Assembly (NCBI RefSeq): GCF_017876495.1
Contig: NZ_JAGIOB010000001.1
Coordinates: forward strand, 3,038,001 to 3,102,000
DNA length: 64,000 bases
Source of the DNA: Microlunatus capsulatus
GTDB taxonomy: Bacteria > Actinomycetota > Actinomycetes > Propionibacteriales > Propionibacteriaceae
Reading direction: 5' to 3'
The notes beneath the pieces are model-generated. The model saw nothing but the letters and a program-made list of their open reading frames with translations. It was not told where the DNA came from and ran no database searches. The first letter of the stretch is position 1. Every line of letters starts with the position of its first letter. Position numbers and translations under genes: made by a program. Below, in pieces: positions 43,818 to 52,450 of this stretch.

Positions 43818-44708
43818 ATGAAGGTCTTCGTCACCGGAGCGTCGGGCTGGATCGGCTCGGCCGTCGTGCCCGAGCTGCTCGCGGCCGGCCACCAGGTCGT
43901 CGGCCTGGCCCGCTCGGACGCGTCGGCCGCCGCGGTCGAGCGGCAGGGGGCCGAGGTCCTGCGGGGCAGCCTCGACGACCTCGCGAGCCTGGCGAAGGGC
44001 GCGGCCGAGGCCGACGGCGTCATCCACCTCGCGTTCAACCACGACTTCTCTGACTACGCGGGCGCCGGCCGCACCGAGCGGGCCGCGCTCACGACGCTGG
44101 CCTCGACGCTGGAGGGTTCGGGCCGCCCGCTGCTGTTCGCCGCGGGCACGGCGGTGGTCGCGCCGGGTCAGGTCATCACCGAGAGCGACCGCACCCAGGG
44201 CGGGGCCGACAGCCCGCGCGGCGGGGGCGAGGCGCTGGCGCTCGGCTACGCCGACCGCGGCGTCCGGCCGGTCAGCCTCCGTTTCGCCCCCACGGTGCAC
44301 GGCGAGGGTGACCACGGCTTCGTCGGCACCCTGGCCGCGGTGGCCCGGCAGACCGGCGTCGCGGGCTACATCGGCGACGGCACCCACCGCTGGTCGGCCG
44401 TGCACGTGCGGGACGCGGCCCGGCTGGTGCGGCTGGCCCTCGAGGGCGGGGCGGCCGGCTCGGCGGTGCACGTCGTGGCCGAGGAGGGCGTCGAGACCCG
44501 GGTGGTCGCCGAGGCGATCGGCCACGCCCTCGGGGTGCCGTCCCCCTCGGTCGCCCCGGAGGACGCCGAGGCGCACTTCGGCTGGATCGGGCGGTTCTTC
44601 GCCCTGGACCTGCCGGCCTCCAGCGCGCTCACGCAGCAGAGCCTGGGCTGGACGCCGACGGGTCCGACGCTGCTCGAGGACCTGGCGGCGGGCTACTACA
44701 CCCGCTGA
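43818..44708 (+). CDS. NAD-dependent epimerase/dehydratase-type extended SDR
   Basis: A 296-residue extended SDR. The Rossmann motif is VTGASGWIGSAVVPELL at 5-21. The usual YxxxK is not obvious: the SDR active-site region reads FAAGTAVVAPGQ and GGGEALALGYADRGVRPVSLR, where the tyrosine-lysine pair is absent, as in atypical SDRs of the NAD(P)-binding type. Substrate unknown. RBS GGGGAGGAG precedes the ATG. Divergent from TetR, whose operators overlap its promoter, so it is the main regulated target. Confidence 0.88.
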   Translation: MKVFVTGASGWIGSAVVPELLAAGHQVVGLARSDASAAAVERQGAEVLRGSLDDLASLAKGAAEADGVIHLAFNHDFSDYAGAGRTERAALTTLASTLEGSGRPLLFAAGTAVVAPGQVITESDRTQGGADSPRGGGEALALGYADRGVRPVSLRFAPTVHGEGDHGFVGTLAAVARQTGVAGYIGDGTHRWSAVHVRDAARLVRLALEGGAAGSAVHVVAEEGVETRVVAEAIGHALGVPSPSVAPEDAEAHFGWIGRFFALDLPASSALTQQSLGWTPTGPTLLEDLAAGYYTR

Positions 44709-44715
44709 GACGACG

Positions 44716-44746
44716 AGGGCCCCGCCGGTGGGACCGGCGGAGCCCT
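44716..44746. terminator. Bidirectional terminator hairpin
   Basis: AGGGCCCCGCCGGT (44716-44729) pairs with 44733-44746 with one G-T wobble across a GGG loop, between convergent genes. Confidence 0.75.
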
Positions 44747-44753
44747 TCCGGAG

Positions 44754-45050
44754 TCAGCGCTTCTCGCAGGCGACGCCGTCCTTGTCGGCGTCCAGGCGGG
44801 AGTTGAACTTCACGGCGGCCTTGTAGATCGTCGTGCTCTTCTTGAAGGTGGTGACGGGCTTGCCCTTGCCCTTCACCTTGTCCTTGGCGCCCTTCTTGCC
44901 GACGCCGTGCGTGAAGTCCTTCTGCAGCGCGGTGCAGTTCTTGTAGTGGTACGACTTCGCCTCGGCCGGGCTGACGGCACCGGCGAGGGGGAGGGACAGG
45001 ACGGCGAGGGCGAGAGCGCCGGCGACGGCGCGGCTGGGGGAGAAAGTCAC
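44754..45050 (-). CDS. Secreted excalibur-domain protein
   Basis: A 98-residue protein with a signal peptide (AVAGALALAVLSLPLAGAV, cleavage after AEA near residue 31). The mature part is an excalibur domain: YKNCTALQKDF at the start and the calcium-loop-like LDADKDGVACEKR at the end, with two cysteines that probably pair. Between them is a lysine/glycine-rich insertion (KKGAKDKVKGKGK). Excalibur domains occur in extracellular actinobacterial proteins. Role unknown. Confidence 0.88.
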   Translation of the reverse strand: MTFSPSRAVAGALALAVLSLPLAGAVSPAEAKSYHYKNCTALQKDFTHGVGKKGAKDKVKGKGKPVTTFKKSTTIYKAAVKFNSRLDADKDGVACEKR

Positions 45051-45121
45051 GAGCCGAAACCCTAGGCAGGGCGCTTTCCGCCCTCAGCCGTCCCGCCGAG
45101 GTGTTGCGGAACCGTGACCGG

Positions 45122-45149
45122 CCGGGCGCCACCGGGCGGTGGCGCCCGG
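45122..45149 (-). terminator. Terminator of the siderophore-binding protein gene
   Basis: CCGGGCGCCACC (45122-45133) and its perfect complement (45138-45149) make a 12-bp stem with a GGGC loop 7 nt after the stop codon of the minus-strand gene. Confidence 0.7.
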
Positions 45150-45155
45150 TCCGGC

Positions 45156-46178
45156 TCAGCCGGTGTAGGCCTCCGGGGTGGTGGAGGCGTCGCCGTCGGT
45201 GGCCGCGGCCAGCCGGGGGACGGCGATGTCGAGCAGGAACGGGATGCTCAGCGGGGAGTTGAAGCCGAGGGCGGCGGCGAAGTCCTGGTCGAACTGGCCG
45301 AGGTTGACCAGGCGGCCGTCCTGGACCGCCGGCAGCGCGGCGAAGAGCTTGTTGTCCAGGGCCTTCTGCTCGAAGCCCTCGACCAGCAGGACGTCGGCGT
45401 CGAGGACGTCGAGGCGCTCGAAGCTCACCTCGCCGCCCTTCTCGGGCACGGTGAAGCCCAGCTCGGTCAGCCAGCCGGTGCGGTAGTCGTCGGCGCCCAG
45501 GCTGTAGGTGCCGGCGTCGGAGGAGCCGAGGGCGAAGCCCGCGGACTTGCCCGCGAAGGACGCGTTGGCGGCGACGGCGTCGGTGAACGCCTTCTCGGTG
45601 CGCTCGACGAGGGCCTGGGCGTCGGCGTCACGGCCCAGCGCCTTGCCGGTGGTCAGCGTCTGGTCCTGCCAGGTGGTGGCACCCGGGGCGACGTCGGCCG
45701 ACTGCGCGACCGTGGGGGCGATGGCGGCGAGCTTGTCGTAGGCGGCCTGGTCGATGTAGCTGTTGATGCCGAGGATGAGGTCGGGGGCGAGCCCGGCGAT
45801 CTTCTCGAACTCGAGGTCCTGGGAGCCGAGGGTCGGGATGTCCTTGCCGCGCACGCCCTCGGGCGCCCAGGGCCGGTTCGGGGCGTCGTAGCCGAGGAAC
45901 TCGCGCACGCCGACGGGCTCGACGCCGAAGGCCAGGGCGTAGTCCTGCTCGTTGAAGCCCACGGTGACGACCCGCTGCGGGGCGGCGGGGATCGTGGTGC
46001 TGCCGAACTGGTGCTCGAGGGTCACGGGGAAGGCGGCGTCAGCCGCACCGGAGGCGGACGCGGCCGGCTCGGCGGCCTCGGGCGTCGACGAGGAGCACCC
46101 GGCGACGACGAGGAGCAGGAGAGGGACGAGGGCGGCGAGCGGTCGCCGGAGGGCGCGCAGAGGCGTCGTACGAGGCAT
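45156..46178 (-). CDS. Iron-siderophore ABC transporter substrate-binding lipoprotein
   Basis: A 340-residue FecB/FhuD-type periplasmic-binding-like lipoprotein. The signal peptide ends in the lipobox VVAGC (Cys near 28). The core has [34 protein letters not shown] and [16 protein letters not shown], cited as family landmarks, and no permease is near. The ATG is 7 nt downstream of a TAGGCT -10 box (46186-46191), so the mRNA should be leaderless, and a DtxR/IdeR-type iron box covers that promoter. Expression is expected when iron is scarce. Confidence 0.92.
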   Translation of the reverse strand: MPRTTPLRALRRPLAALVPLLLLVVAGCSSSTPEAAEPAASASGAADAAFPVTLEHQFGSTTIPAAPQRVVTVGFNEQDYALAFGVEPVGVREFLGYDAPNRPWAPEGVRGKDIPTLGSQDLEFEKIAGLAPDLILGINSYIDQAAYDKLAAIAPTVAQSADVAPGATTWQDQTLTTGKALGRDADAQALVERTEKAFTDAVAANASFAGKSAGFALGSSDAGTYSLGADDYRTGWLTELGFTVPEKGGEVSFERLDVLDADVLLVEGFEQKALDNKLFAALPAVQDGRLVNLGQFDQDFAAALGFNSPLSIPFLLDIAVPRLAAATDGDASTTPEAYTG

Positions 46179-46197
46179 GAAGGGGAGCCTAACCTAA
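46179..46197 (-). promoter_or_regulatory. DtxR/IdeR-type iron box with leaderless -10
   Basis: On the minus strand TTAGGTTAGGCTCCCCTTC follows the consensus TTAGGTTAGSCTAACCTAA closely in its left 12 positions and weakly in its right part. It overlaps the TAGGCT -10 box and abuts the start codon, so an iron-loaded repressor would exclude RNA polymerase. Confidence 0.75.
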
Positions 46198-46243
46198 CTC
46201 GCCGAGGGCGGGCGGTCGGCGTCCGCCGTCAGGACACGAGGCG

Positions 46244-46663
46244 TCAGCGTGCGCCGGGCTCGTCGCCGCTCAGCAGGGCCGCGAACGGGGCCAGCGGCAC
46301 CAGACCGGCGCAGCGGGCGGCCATCGCCGGGTCGACGGTCACCAGGGCGTCGGCCTGCAGGCGGGTGACGGCGACGTACTCGGCGTCGGTGGTGGTCTCC
46401 CAGTCCTGCTCGCGGGCGATCCGCCACGCCGTGCGACGCGAGACGCGGTCGCCGAGCAACCGCACCTTGAGCGCGGTCAGCCGCTCGTGCTGCTGCAGCG
46501 CCTCGGGCTCGGCGAGCTCGCCCCGGCGGACGGCGGCCAGCAGCAGGGCCAGGGCCTGGGAGCGGACCAGCACCGGGGCGACCAGCCGGTGGTCGGCGTG
46601 CACTGTGGCGTCCTGCGCGACGAGGTGCAGCAGGGTCGGGGCGTCGAGGACGTAGCGGGCCAT
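46244..46663 (-). CDS. PIN-domain protein, VapC-like, without visible antitoxin
   Basis: A 139-residue PIN-like protein. ARYVLDAPTLLHLV carries the first acidic residue, and TTDAEYVAVTRLQADALVTVDPAM has the later ones (D, E, D), as in VapC ribonucleases. A TAGCGT -10 box (46671-46676, minus strand) ends 7 nt before the ATG, so the gene is probably transcribed alone and leaderless. No small antitoxin-like ORF lies directly upstream, so it may be an orphan or a housekeeping PIN nuclease. Confidence 0.72.
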   Translation of the reverse strand: MARYVLDAPTLLHLVAQDATVHADHRLVAPVLVRSQALALLLAAVRRGELAEPEALQQHERLTALKVRLLGDRVSRRTAWRIAREQDWETTTDAEYVAVTRLQADALVTVDPAMAARCAGLVPLAPFAALLSGDEPGAR

Positions 46664-46691
46664 GCCCTGCACGCTAGGGGCCCGGCGTCGC

Positions 46692-47525
46692 TCAGTCGAA
46701 GGGCCAGGTGGCCGACTGCAGCCCGACGACCACGAACAGCGCCCCGCCCAGCGCGGTGTTGAGCACGGGGAAGCGGCGGTAGAGGGCGAACAGCTGCTCC
46801 GGGCCGCGGCTGCGCAGCGAGAGGGCGATCATCACGAGGTAGGCCAGCCCGCCCAGCAGCGCGAAGGCGCCGACCGAGGGGAAGGCCAGGACGGCGGCCA
46901 GCGCGTAGGCCAGCCCGCACAGCACCAGGGTCCGGACCCGGCCGAAGCGGGTGGCCACCGTGGCCACGTCGGCGGCGCGGTCGGCGGCGATGTCGGGGAC
47001 CGCGGAGTAGGCGTGCATGGCCATGCACCACAGCAGCGCCGCGACCAGCACGGGGACCGGCGGCTGGCTGCCGCTGACGGTGGCGTAGGCGGCGAGCCCG
47101 GGCGCCACGTAGAGGATGTTGAAGGCGGCGTCGAGGACCGGACGGGCCTTGGCCCGCAGCGGCGGCACCGAGTAGCCGATCCCGGTGACGAGGAACAGCA
47201 GCAGCCACGGCCAGGCGTTCGGCAGGAACGGCACGAGCGCGAGGAACGGCACGTTGAGCACGAGGATCGCGAGGACGAGGGTGCGCCGCTGGCTCGTCTG
47301 CAGCAGGGTCTCGTAGTCGCGCTTCTTGGGGTTCAGCCGGTCGGTCTCGACGTCGAAGAGGTCGTTGACGCCGTAGATCAGCAGGTTGGCCGGCAGCGTC
47401 AGGTACAGCCCCAGCAGCCACACCTCGACGGGTGGGCGCAGCGACGTCGCTGCGAGGGCCACCATGTAGGGCCCGAGCAGGTACATCCAGAAACGGGGCC
47501 GAGACACCCGGAGCAGGTGGCGCAT
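46692..47525 (-). CDS. UbiA-type prenyltransferase, probable lycopene elongase
   Basis: A 277-residue UbiA-superfamily membrane protein with about eight helices. The two prenyl-diphosphate motifs are NDLFDVETD in YGVNDLFDVETDRLNPKK and the later VPDIAADRAADV. Its neighbour set (CruF-like, CrtI/CrtD-like) points to LyeJ/CrtEb activity: adding C5 units to both ends of lycopene to give C50 carotenoids. A TAGCAT -10 box (47534-47539, minus strand) ends 8 nt before the ATG, so the mRNA may be leaderless. Divergent from cruF by 20 nt. Confidence 0.82.
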   Translation of the reverse strand: MRHLLRVSRPRFWMYLLGPYMVALAATSLRPPVEVWLLGLYLTLPANLLIYGVNDLFDVETDRLNPKKRDYETLLQTSQRRTLVLAILVLNVPFLALVPFLPNAWPWLLLFLVTGIGYSVPPLRAKARPVLDAAFNILYVAPGLAAYATVSGSQPPVPVLVAALLWCMAMHAYSAVPDIAADRAADVATVATRFGRVRTLVLCGLAYALAAVLAFPSVGAFALLGGLAYLVMIALSLRSRGPEQLFALYRRFPVLNTALGGALFVVVGLQSATWPFD

Positions 47526-47545
47526 CGAGCGCCATGCTAGGCGGC

Positions 47546-48241
47546 GTGGACAAAGCCTTCCGACGGCATCGCTGGCTGCTCGCCGCCCTCCTGGTGGCCG
47601 CGGCCGGGGGGCTGGTCCGCGCGCCCCTGCAGCCCCGCTGGTGGTGGGTCTCGGCGCTGGCCATCCTGCTGTTCTCGGCGCCGGTGGTCGTCGGCGCGCT
47701 GCGCTGGCTGGGCGCGCGCCGCGGTGCCGCCCTGCTGCTCGGGCTGGGCCTCTACGCGCTCGTGTTCGAGTCGGTCGCCGTCGCCACCGGGGTGCCCTAC
47801 GGCCGGTTTTCCTACAGCGGGATCCTCGGCCCGCCGATGTTCGGGCTGGCCCCGCCGACGGTGCTGCTGGCCTGGACGCCGCTGCTGCTGGGCAGCCTCG
47901 CCTTGACCCGGCGCGCGTGGCAGGCGGTGCTGCTCGTCGTGGTCTGCGACCTGGTGCTGGATCCGGCCGCCGTGAGCCTGGGCTTCTGGGCCTGGGACGA
48001 CCCGGGCCGCTACTACGGCGTCCCGCTGGTGAACTTCCTCGGCTGGGTCGTCTCGGGCGGGATCGCCGTGCTGGCCCTGCGCCGGCTGCCCCGGCCGCTG
48101 CCCGGGCTGTTCGCCCGCAACCTGTGGCTGGTGCTGGTGTTCTGGACCGCCGTGAACGCCTGGAGCGGCCAGTGGCTCGCGGTGGCGGTCGGCGTCGTGA
48201 CCGTCGTGGCTTTGTCGCCCGGCTATCGTCGCGCCCCGTGA
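47546..48241 (+). CDS. cruF: Carotenoid biosynthesis membrane protein, CruF-like (DUF422)
   Basis: A 231-residue protein with six to seven hydrophobic segments. The region VATGVPYGRFSYSG and later LVLDPAAVSLGFWAWD and YYGVPLVNFLGWVVSG are landmarks of the CruF/DUF422 hydratases, which add water to the C-1,2 end groups of acyclic carotenoids (in haloarchaea, bisanhydrobacterioruberin). GTG 47546 is preferred; ATG 47534 coincides with the -10 box of the divergent gene. Its stop overlaps the desaturase start by 4 nt. Confidence 0.83.
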   Translation: MDKAFRRHRWLLAALLVAAAGGLVRAPLQPRWWWVSALAILLFSAPVVVGALRWLGARRGAALLLGLGLYALVFESVAVATGVPYGRFSYSGILGPPMFGLAPPTVLLAWTPLLLGSLALTRRAWQAVLLVVVCDLVLDPAAVSLGFWAWDDPGRYYGVPLVNFLGWVVSGGIAVLALRRLPRPLPGLFARNLWLVLVFWTAVNAWSGQWLAVAVGVVTVVALSPGYRRAP

Positions 48242-49731
48242 GCACAGCACTGGTCATCGGCGGCGGCATCGGGGGCCTGGGCAGCGCGGCGCTGCTGGGG
48301 AAGCGCGGGCACGAGGTCACCGTGCTGGAGAAGAACCCGCTGCTGGGCGGGCGGGCGAACTACTTCGAGGCCGAGGGCTTCCGCTTCGACATGGGGCCGT
48401 CCTGGTACCTGATGCCCGACGTGTTCGAGCACTTCTTCGCCCTGCTGGGGGAGCGCGTCGAGGACCACCTGGACCTGCAGCGGCTCGACCCCTCCTACCG
48501 GATCGCGTTCCGCGGGTCCGACCTCGAGGTCGACATGTTCTCCGACCTCGACCGCGACGTCGAGACCTTCGAGCGGCTGGAGCCGGGCAGCGGGCAGGCG
48601 TTGCGGACCTACCTGGACAGCTCGGCGGAGCAGTACGCCATCGCCATCGACCAGTTCATGTACCGCAACCACGACAGCTTCTTCGACTTCATCGACCGCA
48701 AGACGGCGATGCAGGGCCGGCAGCTGCACGTCTTCGAGAACATGCACAAGTACATCAGCCGGAGCTTCTCCACCGACGCCGTGCAGAAGATCCTCGAGTA
48801 CCAGCTGGTCTTCCTCGGCTCCTCGCCGTACAACACCCCGGCGCTCTACAACATCATGAGCCACATCGACTTCAACATGGGCGTCTTCTACCCCCGCGGC
48901 GGCATCTACTCGATCATCCGCGCGCTCGAGGCGATCGGCACGAAGCACGGCGTCCGCTACCGCACCGAGGTGCCGGTGGCGCAGATCCTCACCGACGCCG
49001 GCCGGGCGACCGGCGTCCGGCTGGAGTCGGGGGAGGAGCTGCACGCCGACCTCGTCATCTCCAACGCCGACATGGCGCACACCGAGACCGAGCTGCTGCC
49101 CAAGGAGGCGCGGACCTACCCGGCGAAGTACTGGGCCAAGAAGACGCTGGCGCCGAGCGCGTTCATCCTCTACCTGGGGCTGGAGGGCCGGGTGCCCAGC
49201 CTGACCCACCACAACCTGGCCTTCGGGCAGGACTGGAAGCGCAGCTTCGGGCAGATCTTCGACGACCCGGCCTGGCCCGACGACCCGTCCTACTACGTCT
49301 GCGCGCCCAGCCGGACCGACCCGTCGATGGCCCCCGAGGGCCACGAGAACCTCTTCGTCCTCGTCCCGGTCGCGCCCGGGCTGTCGATGACCGACGCCGA
49401 CATCGCTACCTACCGTCAGAAGGCGCTGGACCTGCTGGTGCAGGACTTCGACGTCCCCGACCTGGAGTCGCGGATCGTCTTCGAGCGGACCTACACCTCG
49501 CGCGACTTCACCGCCGACTACCACGCCTACGGCGGCTCGGCGCTGGGGCTGGCGCACACGATGAAGCAGACGGCGTTCCGGCCGAACAACATCAGCAAGA
49601 AGCTGTCGAACCTCTACTACGTGGGCGCCAGCACCAGCCCGGGCATCGGCATGCCGATCTGCCTGATCTCGGCCGAGCTGGCCTACAAGCGGATCATCGG
49701 CGACACGAGCAGCGGGCCGCTGCCGGTCTGA
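48238..49731 (+). CDS. Phytoene desaturase family protein (CrtI/CrtD type)
   Basis: A 497-residue FAD-dependent carotenoid desaturase. N-terminal dinucleotide motif ALVIGGGIGGLGSAALL with LEKNPLLGGRANYFEAEGFRFDMGPSW (split landmarks), C-terminal LYYVGASTSPGIGMPICLISAELA. In this setting it could be the phytoene-to-lycopene desaturase CrtI or the 3,4-desaturase CrtD of the bacterioruberin route; the sequence alone does not decide. The GTG overlaps the cruF stop (GTGA), so the two are co-translated. Confidence 0.88.
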   Translation: MSTALVIGGGIGGLGSAALLGKRGHEVTVLEKNPLLGGRANYFEAEGFRFDMGPSWYLMPDVFEHFFALLGERVEDHLDLQRLDPSYRIAFRGSDLEVDMFSDLDRDVETFERLEPGSGQALRTYLDSSAEQYAIAIDQFMYRNHDSFFDFIDRKTAMQGRQLHVFENMHKYISRSFSTDAVQKILEYQLVFLGSSPYNTPALYNIMSHIDFNMGVFYPRGGIYSIIRALEAIGTKHGVRYRTEVPVAQILTDAGRATGVRLESGEELHADLVISNADMAHTETELLPKEARTYPAKYWAKKTLAPSAFILYLGLEGRVPSLTHHNLAFGQDWKRSFGQIFDDPAWPDDPSYYVCAPSRTDPSMAPEGHENLFVLVPVAPGLSMTDADIATYRQKALDLLVQDFDVPDLESRIVFERTYTSRDFTADYHAYGGSALGLAHTMKQTAFRPNNISKKLSNLYYVGASTSPGIGMPICLISAELAYKRIIGDTSSGPLPV

Positions 49732-49759
49732 GGCTGCTGCTCGTCGCCGATGGCCGTGC

Positions 49760-51403
49760 TCAGGCGCTCACGCGGTCCAGCAGGGACTTGGCCTTGAGCA
49801 GCGCCGGCTGGCGGGTGCTCATGGGGACGGTCCACAGGTCGTGGCCCGCGAGGCCCCAGCCGGCGAGCAGCTGGTTGGCGGCCAGGAAGCCGGTGGTGGC
49901 CGCGCGCTCCATCAGGGCGACGGGGTAGTCGCACCGGATGCCGTCACCGGCCAGGACCAGGCGCGGGTCCGGCGTTGCGACCTCAGGACGGCGCAGCCAC
50001 GGGCTGGTGCCGACCAGCGGGCAGTCGTCCTCCACCAGCCACGCGTCGGCGACGACCTGCGCGTCGGCGGTCTCGGGGTAGACGCGGGCCAGCTCGGCCC
50101 GCAGGGTGGCCCGGACCTGGTCGTCGTCGCCGTCCTCGGGCTGCAGGGCGTAGGCGTGCACCTCGACGACGGACGCCTCGTGCTCGTCGGACCAGCGGCG
50201 GGCGCCGGCCTCGAACCGCTCCAGCACGGTGATGTTGTCCATCGGGCCGTACCCGCTGGTGCCGAGGAACGCGGGCCGCTCGGCGTCGACGCGGCGGTCG
50301 AGCCAGAGGCGCCAGACGGCGAACCGCGGGGCGTTCGTCGTCTCGAGGAGCCGGCCGCGCCAGTCGGCGTCGTCCTGGATGCTTGCCGTCCCGTCCACGA
50401 GGTGACGGGTGGTGCGGAGGTCGGTGGCCAGGACGACGGTGTCGGCGGTGAGGGTGCCGGCGCCGGTGGTGATCCGGACCTGCCCGTCGTCGGCTCCGAG
50501 GTCGAGGGCGTGGACGGACTCACCGGTCCGGACCTCGACGCCGAGCCGGTGGAGGTAGCGGCCGAGCGGGGCCCAGAAGACCGTGTCGTAGTCGTCGACG
50601 GGGACGTCGAAGAGCAGGCCCTCGGACGAGCCGAGGAAGTAGCTGTGGAACATGCCGACGAGCTCGCCGGCGGAGAACTCGTCGGGGGAGGCGAAGAAGC
50701 TGCGGGCGAAGACCTCGAGGGCCAGGTGCCGCGCGGCGTCGGGGAAGCCGAGCCGGTCGAGGAAGGCGGCGGCGCTCTCGCCGTCGTGGGCGGAGAAGGT
50801 GGCGGGGAAGTCGACGTCGAGCAGCTCCCAGACGGCCTCCTTGTCGATGTTCGCCAGGTCGGCCGCAGTGAAGCTGGGGCTCTGGGCGACGAAGGCCGCC
50901 ATGTTGAGCGGCGGCGTCTTCGGGACGTTGGCGAAGGAGTCGCGGTGCCCGCCGGCGAGGACGAGCGGGTAGTCGTCGACGGCGGTCAGGCCCTCGAGGG
51001 CCGGGTCGACGCGGCGCAGCAGCCCGCGGAGGTTGTAGTACTGCCGGAAGAAGGCGTGGAACCCGCGGCTCATGGTCGTCGTGCTGCCGTCAGCCTGCTC
51101 GACGGGCCAGGCGCGGACGCGGCCGCCCAGCTGCTGCTCGCGCTCGACGAGGGTGACACTGACGCCGCGCTCGGCGAGGCCGACGGCGGCCGCGATGCCC
51201 GCGATGCCGCCACCGAGGACGAGGGCGGTGGGCCGGTGCGCGTCGGGGGAGGGGCGGAGGGCGCCCGCGTTGGCGGGGTGGCGAACGGCCTTGCTGTCGC
51301 GGCCGGGGAGCCAGGTCTGCTTCATCGGGACTGCCTGCTGGAGCTCGTCGACGGGCTGGTCCTGGGCGCGACGAGCATGAGCGCGAGGCTCGACATGAGT
51401 CAC
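49760..51403 (-). CDS. FAD-dependent oxidoreductase, CrtU (isorenieratene synthase)-like
   Basis: A 547-residue FAD-binding amine-oxidase-fold enzyme. It contains ALVLGGGIAGIAAAVGLAER and LGGRVRAW for FAD, then MSRGFHAFFRQYYNLRGLLR, DVDFPATFSAHDG, FARSFFASPDEFSAGELVGM and YFLGSSEGLLFDVP, the pattern I know from actinobacterial CrtU, which desaturates and methylates beta-carotene ends to aromatic rings. No lycopene cyclase, crtE or crtB is in the window. GTG 51403 has AAGGAG upstream; ATG 51325 is the alternative. It is convergent with the desaturase, 28 nt away. Confidence 0.78.
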   Translation of the reverse strand: MTHVEPRAHARRAQDQPVDELQQAVPMKQTWLPGRDSKAVRHPANAGALRPSPDAHRPTALVLGGGIAGIAAAVGLAERGVSVTLVEREQQLGGRVRAWPVEQADGSTTTMSRGFHAFFRQYYNLRGLLRRVDPALEGLTAVDDYPLVLAGGHRDSFANVPKTPPLNMAAFVAQSPSFTAADLANIDKEAVWELLDVDFPATFSAHDGESAAAFLDRLGFPDAARHLALEVFARSFFASPDEFSAGELVGMFHSYFLGSSEGLLFDVPVDDYDTVFWAPLGRYLHRLGVEVRTGESVHALDLGADDGQVRITTGAGTLTADTVVLATDLRTTRHLVDGTASIQDDADWRGRLLETTNAPRFAVWRLWLDRRVDAERPAFLGTSGYGPMDNITVLERFEAGARRWSDEHEASVVEVHAYALQPEDGDDDQVRATLRAELARVYPETADAQVVADAWLVEDDCPLVGTSPWLRRPEVATPDPRLVLAGDGIRCDYPVALMERAATTGFLAANQLLAGWGLAGHDLWTVPMSTRQPALLKAKSLLDRVSA

Positions 51404-51549
51404 CGACTCCTTCTGCCGACGACGGCTGCGAGCGGCGGCTCGACTATAGCCAGCGGCCCCAGCCCTGGATCTGGCTCGAGGGGCGTCGTGCCAGCTGGTG
51501 TCCGCCGCTCGTCCCAAGGCGCCAGGCGGCCGCTGACGAGCCGGTGGAG

Positions 51550-51594
51550 TGGAGCTGACGGTCGGACTCGAACCGACAACCGCCTGTTTACAAG
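51550..51594 (-). tRNA. tRNA-Thr(TGT) 3' fragment, attachment-site remnant
   Basis: Read on the minus strand, the piece starts with the anticodon loop CTTGTAA, then ACAGG (3' anticodon stem), a T-arm GTCGG-TTCGAGT-CCGAC, the acceptor strand CGTCAGC, T and an encoded CCA. The expected 5' stem strand CCTGT is missing; CCGAC stands there instead. So the 5' half has been replaced, as happens when a tRNA-targeting integrase inserts and leaves a 3' duplicate at the far end. Confidence 0.85.
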
Positions 51595-52126
51595 GTCGGC
51601 GCGAGGGGTCCAGCGAGACTTACCCTGCCTAGTCAGATCCAGTATTGGGGGCGCGCCAATACCCTCGCCAGCGGTGCCGTTGCTGTCAGCATTGCTGTCA
51701 ATGCTGCTGCCCGCGTGGTGGCAGGCCCTCCGACCCTGGTGCCGAAGCTCACCGCCGGCACCGACTCGACAAGCTGTGGCCGGAGCATGTCCCGTGACCG
51801 CTTCCCATGCCATCGCAGCTCGACCCGAAGTTGGGGAAGGACGCGCGTCGGCGGGGCGGAGCCCCGGCGCCTTGAGCCTCAGCGCGCACTTCTGCGGCCT
51901 ACGGCGTCGGGGTCCGGCGCATCTGCAATAGTCGCCGACGGAAGGCTGCGGGACATCTCTGCAGACTCGAGTCAAAGAGGCACTGGGCGCCGCCGACCGG
52001 CTGAGCCTCGATCTAGGGCGCGTGGGTCGAGCTGCGGATCGAGGAGGGTCAGTGCCGAGCCTAGTCAAACACGGCCGTTGATGCGAGGATCGCCTCACTA
52101 CTCATCGGGTGCGAGGGGGCGGGCTA
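51595..52126. other. Gap inside the island: no convincing gene
   Basis: Reading frames here are short or lack codon bias and start signals. The stretch has small internal repeats (TGCTGTCA twice at about 51681-51702) and looks like degraded sequence next to the attachment site. Confidence 0.5.
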
Positions 52127-52237
52127 ATGGCGTGTGCATGCGAGAAGGCTGGGGCACGACAGTGCGCTTGGTGTAAAGAGGCCGTCGCGAACGGGTTCAA
52201 GAATCACAAGTGTCAGTGGCCCGGCACCTGCTCCTAA
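52127..52237 (+). CDS. 36-residue cysteine-rich small ORF
   Basis: ATG preceded by GAGGGGGCGGG; the product has six cysteines in 36 residues: C3, C5, C13, C16, C29 and C35, including CAC near the start and CAWC in the middle, then KNHKCQWPGTCS at the end. The CxC, CxxC and single Cys/His pattern suggests a small zinc knuckle or a disulfide peptide. No signal peptide, so zinc binding in the cytoplasm is the simpler reading. It lies alone. I do not recognise a named family. Confidence 0.5.
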   Translation: MACACEKAGARQCAWCKEAVANGFKNHKCQWPGTCS

Positions 52238-52380
52238 TCGCGCCGCATGACCGCATGGGCACCGCGCGATTCGTCGCGTAGCGACCTATCACGGCGACGC
52301 TGGCGCGGGTGGCTGTACGCGACCTCAGCATTGATCGGTGGAGTCCAAAGCCGGGTTCTCCCACGCTGGCGGTCCTCTCG

Positions 52381-52398
52381 CTGATACCACCAGCATCG
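52381..52398 (+). repeat. 18-mer shared with 53777-53794
   Basis: CTGATACCACCAGCATCG; the copy at 53777 differs at one position (CTGATAGCACCAGCATCG). This copy lies 53 nt upstream of a plus-strand gene. Confidence 0.5.
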
Positions 52399-52450
52399 TT
52401 CCGCTGCGCCCGGTGTGGAAGATGTACCAGAGCGAACTAAGGAGAAACAG

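Noticed and set aside
46244-46691. VapBC toxin-antitoxin pair
   Set aside because: The PIN gene has its own leaderless promoter and no antitoxin-like gene overlaps or precedes it.
51400-52098. Possible decayed integrase C-terminus on the minus strand next to the tRNA fragment
   Set aside because: The frame runs through the tRNA fragment and has no catalytic R-H-R-Y motif; the resemblance is too weak to call.
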